NCBI GenBank assembly: GCA_028565715.1
Contig: JAOXYC010256564.1
Location: 1 to 10,027, forward strand
Source: Phoronis pallida
Taxonomy: Eukaryota; Phoronida; Phoronidae
Reading direction: 5' to 3'
Length of the DNA stretch: 10,027 nt
Shown here: piece by piece, positions 1-6,300 of the stretch
Layout: each line of letters begins with the position of its first letter
Position numbering within the stretch: position 1 is the stretch's first letter
Position numbers and translations under genes: made by a program
The notes under the pieces: generated by a model
Told to the model about the DNA's origin: nothing
What the model saw: the letters and a program-made list of their open reading frames with translations, nothing else
The model's database searches: none

Positions 1-268
1 GTAATAGACCCTCGTTAGTATATGTATGTTTGAACCCATGACAGTCAACATGTACACCACTCTTGGCTAATCTGTAAAGACAAATTCTTATTTATAAGAT
101 GGATAGTTTAGATTTTAAATCAAAATCATGACTAAATCTTTTTTCATTTTATTTTTCACTTATAACTTCTAGATTACCTTAATTGCGATCAAAATCCCAA
201 TAAATATATAGTCAATGGCAAATAATATTTCTATTCTACAAAAGTCATTAAACTGTATCATAAAGTAC

Positions 269-339
269 CTTTCAAATGTTGGTAGTCCTGGGTTAGTTTT
301 CCTGGCTTCCTCCAATAACTCCTGAATTCTTTCCTTGTG
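269..339 (-). CDS. Exon j: short helix preceding the expected TBC domain, 23 codons
   Basis: The acceptor '...atctttaaag' ends at 340 and the donor 'gtactt' begins at 268. The exon starts in phase 0 and ends after two bases of a codon (AG). It encodes HKERIQELLEEARKTNPGLP followed by TFE. An E-x-LLEEA helix at this point resembles the QLLEDAL helix of TBC1D2B, which sits shortly before the Y-x-x-YGF strip and the TBC domain. The weak pyrimidine tract before the acceptor makes this the least certain small exon. I find no further exon between 1 and 268, which should be intron. Confidence 0.62.
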
Positions 340-3300
340 CTTTAAAGATTGAATGAATGGTTGAGAAAATACATTTGAATGAAAAAGAAAACAATCTAGA
401 TTTCACAAAAATTTCTAAACCCGACTCCCCTTTTTTCACCTAACAGGGCATGACTATACAAGCCATTCCAGTAACATAATAATATTGAAGGCAAAATTCC
501 TACTCATCTAAACAAACCCGTATTTCACCTAATGTTGTGATTAATAGTATCAAAAGCCTTTGAAAAGTCAATGAAGATTACCCTATTTCCACCATGTAAA
601 TTGACCTCCATTCCTTCTTGTGAATCAATGGATGGTATTGATATAGTTGACTGAAGTAGGTATACATAATCTCGCTTCCATTTCTCAACTTCACCCTCTA
701 AACTTCGTATTTGCCTGAAAATATACACAATGCTTCTACGATAAGTAAGAAGTACATTTGAAAACAATGACATAAATATATTACTGAGAATTGAGTCAAA
801 TACTGGACATTTACATTGAATGGAGTAACGCTGCGTTCTTATCCCAAGAACTTCAAGCTGACTACTGATGTAACTGTTGATGTTGTAGTTGACCAACTGT
901 TGATGTCGTAGTTGCCCAATGGTGGCCAATTGGTCATTCAGAAACCGGTATTTGACTCAATTCTCAGAATTATCTTTATTCAACTAGATGAATAATAACT
1001 TACATGCTAATCATCAATGACATAATTATTCAAACTTAAGATTTTTGTTTTTAAAAAACATGGAATGGTAAGCAGTAAAATATCTTTCGTTTTAACAAGG
1101 CTTTTTTTTAATTTTTGGCATAATGTTGTTTTGCTTAAGCTGGGATGGGATCATCAATTCAAACTGATTTTCCGAAAAGCAGAAGTCTGTTAACTAAACA
1201 TTCTTATTTCAGTCAAAACCGCATGCTGCTTTCCCAAATCCTCTTAAGTTTAAATACAATTAACAAAGTCTTGCATGATGCAATCAAATGCTTCTCAAAG
1301 ACCTATGAAAACCAATGACAACTTACTTATCCTGTTGTTGGAATCTCTCACCCTCTTTCACCCTCAGGTTAGCTAACCGCCGCACCTCTTCATTCAGAAA
1401 TCGGTTTTGATTCTGCAAAATTCGCTGCTTTTCCTGCAGTTTCTTGTCTACCGATGGTTGAGGCTCGATGAGTGTCTTGGAACCCCTGAAAGTTACAAAA
1501 TTAATAAAAGTCCAGGATAAATCAGGCAAAATAAATTTATCAGATTCGATAAAAATATCATTCATTGCTTGGAACTTTTTTAACTTGTCGTTAAAAAAAG
1601 AAAAGAAAAGATATGATTGTCTTAACTTAAAAGTTTCAAAATCACTCATTAAGTGGAAGTGATTTTTTTTCAATCTATCTACTTATTTTGGAGCCTATGG
1701 ACAATGTCCTTCACAGTACAAATATTACATCAATTTAGTACTATATTTTACACATTAATTAATTTTCTGCCTATTGTTTAGATTTCCCTGAATAAAAAAA
1801 CTGAAACGTAACTAAATACAGAGCCTTTTTTAGGAAATCATTAGTCAAGTACTTGTCAAAAATGACTAACAAAGAAAAAATCAAAAATGTTAGACTGTTC
1901 ATTATTTCAAAATTTAAATAATGCCCTCGAGGATAGTTTTATTCACCAGACTTTTAAGTCATCAAGATTTTATAGCTAAAATTACTAATTTCTGACTAAA
2001 TTTCTCACCTTCTCTCTGACTTCTGTTGAAGTCTTTCAATAGATTCACTCAGATCTACAATAATTGTTTCCCGGTCTAAAATCATGTCTTTATACTGGGA
2101 TTCACGGTTCTTCATGTTAGCTAACTCACATTTTGTGGCCCTGGAAGAAGGAAGGAAACTTAAAGATGAGCAATTATCACTACTTTATACTGGCTTTAGA
2201 CTTCCAATTTTAGAAAGTTTTTTAATACATTTTTTTAACTTCGAGTGCTTCTATAAATTTGACTTCATGGATCTTTTGAAGCAAAAACATTGTTAGACTA
2301 GCATATTTTGGGGGAAACGATTCAAAGTATTTCACTTACATGAGTTCTTTCTCCATGTCCGTCACTCTTGATGTCAAATCATTATCAATTGCTGAATCCA
2401 CTGAGTGACCGCTGAACGAGCTAGAAAATCAATCTCATAACAATCACTCAATCAACTACATGTTACAGATAATAACTAGACTAATTATAGTAATTAGAAT
2501 TTCGATAACGAGCAGGAATTGTTGAGCAAGGTGTTTAATGTAAATTTTGTATGAGCTAATTTAAGCAATTGATTCTCACGATTTTGTTTCTATTTACTAA
2601 GTAATTTTCTAAATTACACCACACCATTCGGACTCCAATTAACAATTAACTTTCATAGGAGATAAACAATTGGATAAGTTGTTGAGAGCTTAAAAAAACT
2701 ACTTAAAATGAAAAAATAACTGATTCTGACACAAATGTCTTATTTTAGTAAATAATGTATTTTGGGGCAGACAGTTGTTCGGGTTACATTAAGAAAATTA
2801 AATCCAAAACTATTCTTCTGATAAATGCAATTGTTGGTAATTTCTCAATTGTTATCAAATTGAATCAACAATAATTCGTGAACTACAAATCAAAGTACAC
2901 TTAATAAATGTAATCTAATAGTACAATAATTGGATTCATATTATAAACCAGCAGAATCATAGTAATCAGCACAAATGATTCTCGAAGTAATCAATACTGA
3001 ATATGAATGGTCATGGGAAAATATGGGAACTTGTGATTATTGAGTTGACGTTCCTAGCAAATGTACAGGATTCTCCCTTAATCAAACCCTGGAATCAAAC
3101 CTAAGCATCTCCTAACGTTATTGGAGGGGGGCTTCTTATTTGTTCCACTGTTCTCCCCTAGACTGAACTCCAGCCCCTTTGACTCATGTCGAGGGACTGG
3201 AACAATCACAGGGGGTCTTCCGTTTTTACCAAAAGTAGGAGAGTGTGTTTAAGCAGTGACGTAATCAACAATCCTACTCCATTATCGCGTATGGAGAACA

Positions 3301-6300
3301 AACCATCTGTGGGGGAGACTAGGTTCTCCCCCAGCCCTGTCAATGATGTTTTCGATTTTCATTTTTTACTGACAATGTTTTTACATAGTTACATGTAAGT
3401 CTGTAAGAACTTCTGAATAGACGTTCATTGTAAGAAACAACGTAAATTGATGAATACTTGCATTAATGTTTATTAGGGAGAATACGGTACATTTGAAAAA
3501 TCAAGTTAAAGTTAATACGGGACATTTCAATTCTTGAATATTTTCATTCAATTTAAACTCTCTTTGAAGAGGTGCATAAAACAAATTTCAAGCAGTGAAT
3601 TCTACAATGAAACTTGGAGATCATTCACAATCATCAACAGTTTTGGGCCTTGAACGCTAAATATACTGTTCACACTTTTGGGCGCTAAGATCAAGTTTCC
3701 CAAAAAAATAGGTGGACACACATTTGAGTGTACAGCACACTTTTAAAAGTTCAATAATAACCAAAACCTTGCATCCTTGTATCCTGAGAAAGAAGAATCA
3801 GACAGAAATGGTAAAATTCCCATTAAAACTGAAGGCATGCCCAAAATGATACTTTTAAATTCATGGTAAATAATTGGCAATACTGCATGAATGCTGAAAA
3901 AAAATATTAGAAATAAAATCAGCACCATAATAGTACATGTTTTGCACTATAAAATGTTGATGAACGTAAAACAGATCTCCAAGCGAGCTAATTACCTAGC
4001 GTAACTAAAGAGGGAGGGAGAACTATAACCACGGTGCTTAGCGGGTGACAAGGATTGCAGGGGAGATAATCTACCACCATCACGACCGTAAATACAAGCA
4101 TCGCAACCACCACAGGGAAATTCGCAGGACTTGATCATAAACATGTCTTTTTCGGCTTCATGTGTCTTTGTTGGTGAACGAAGTCCATTGATGAAATCAA
4201 CAATGGGTAGTGAGAAAGACATTTTACTGAAATGTAAATTTTGAACGTTGCTGCATAGATCAAAAATTACTCTTCGCCAGTAATTTGTTTTTGAGTCTGA
4301 ATTTGTTTTTTTAGACTGAAGATAAACCTGTTCCAAATTGATCTCAACAAATGAATATCTTTTTACTGGCATTTAGAATATTGCACATAAAATTACGAGA
4401 CCGTATTTCTGGTCTTTTTGTAGAAAATGACATGTTAATGCCCTCAAAATGTTGCAAATAAAAGATGTTTTACGTTGTGATCAAGGTTTAAACTCAGACT
4501 CAAAAATCGATCATTTTAACATAAATAATATTTATTTTTAAGGATTGAGACTTTAATTTTATTTAGCTCTGACCCGGATATGTTTGGAATTTTGTATCCC
4601 TTCACAATATCAAAAGCAGTAAGCAAACAGAAAATAATTTACAATCACCTAGAACTTTTTCAAAAACCAGCCACTCAAAAAAATTTCCCGCAAAACATGA
4701 AAAAAGTAGCCACCAATTAAAAACTAAATAGCATTCTTCTACAAAATCCAAAGCAGTACCACAGGCAATTGTCATAGATTTTGAACACAGCAATTTTTGA
4801 AATAGTGTTTTTGAGCCATTTTTATCACCTTGATTTAAATGCGCTATCATATTCTTCCCTCATTGGCTATATATATGTTGTTCTTTTATTTCGTAATTTC
4901 AGAACAAACACTCTTAACCAAAATGTACATGCATGTCTTTTAATAAAGAAAACTTTATTCGTCTTGTATTTAAAACTTGGTCTAAAAAAATTATAATAAT
5001 AATTGATAAAAGGCTCAAAAGTTATTTTTCAAAAGACAATACTTCTATCATCAATAATCTATGACATTTGCCATCAAAAAACGATGATAAAAAACAAACT
5101 ATTCACAAAAATTCAACCCTGACTAAGAACTACAACCAAGTGCACTAAGCCACGTATTTACCTTGAGCGTTCATTAGGCTCTGTGTTACTGGACAATCTC
5201 CTCTCACCGACATTCGTCAGATCCACGCTCCGTTTCCGTACCAACAAGATTTGTCCCTTTTCTTCAGAACTAAGAGTTTTAGAAGATATTATGTTGTGAT
5301 TCCTGAACACATTATCACTGTCCTGGTCCGTACTAGTGTTGCTATGGTAACCCTGGAAAATGGTGCCAAATGCATTAGAAAGGTCTATGAAATGTTATGC
5401 AAAATTACATTATTTACAACAAATGAAGAAAATACTAATAATAATAATAATATCGGTGCTTATAGAGCACTTTTTATTCAAAGCGCTTTACAATGATTAT
5501 TACAAACATTTTTTTGAAGAAATCAGTCAATACAGTTGAATTTTGATTGAATAACGAACATTACAATGAAACATGGAAAATAATTAGTGTTAAAATATAA
5601 GTTACTAATTAAAACTGAACACTTTATCTTACCAAAATATATCTGGTGAACAGAGAGTCAGCCATTAGTACCGAATTTCAACTTGGATTAATTTCATATT
5701 TTTAACATTTGTTTTAAACGTGCAGCTCTACCAGTATCAAAGAGTTGACTGAACTATTATAAACAGAGCATCCCAGCCACTTGGTATAATAAATAGGGGT
5801 GAACCGTGGTGATGTAATACAATCAGGAGTTCAATACAGGCAGTTCAATTTCCTCAGAGTATTGTATTAATTCTATACCTAGTAAATTGTTTTGTATTGT
5901 ATACTTTGGTCATTCTTAGGTGAATAACCTCGCTACAAATTTGAATTATTTTTTTGAACATGCATATGTTACTGTTGCAACTGAATGAAGTCTTTCATTT
6001 TTAATTTAAGACAGCAACTTAGGTGGAAATAGGTAATGGAAGTGAGGTTTTATAAAAATAGATATTTTGGGCAATTTCAAAGAACGCTTGGTATAATACA
6101 TAGGGGTGTACTGTGGTGATGTAATACAATATGGATTTCAATAGAGGCTTAGTTCAATATCCTTACTCTATTGTATTAATACTATACATGTAGAAAATTG
6201 AATTGTACAGTCATTTGGTGAATAACCTGACTTCACATTTGAATAGTTTTTTTTTAATGTTTGTACAGGCACAGGTAACTATAGCAACTAACACTATCAT

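Larger units (their letters stand above)
715..1326 (-). other. Intron h-i
   Basis: This 612-nt intron carries the inverted repeat and 23-bp tandem repeat listed separately, plus a segment at about 930-957 resembling part of exon h (see findings). The reading frame is open upstream of exon i as far as about 950. That open frame lacks a usable in-phase acceptor and is not annotated as coding. Confidence 0.65.

Noticed and set aside
525-929. 134-codon minus-strand open frame as a stand-alone gene
   Set aside because: Only 582-714 has splice sites and in-phase neighbours. The rest is intron, an inverted-repeat arm and a LINE fragment that happens to stay open.
1468-1662. Plus-strand open frame opposite exon h
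   Set aside because: It is a shadow of the exon on the other strand and runs on into AT-rich intron.
3186-3398. 70-codon plus-strand open frame
   Set aside because: No recognisable domain and no splice support. It overlaps a less AT-rich patch with short repeats, so it is more likely old repeat sequence.
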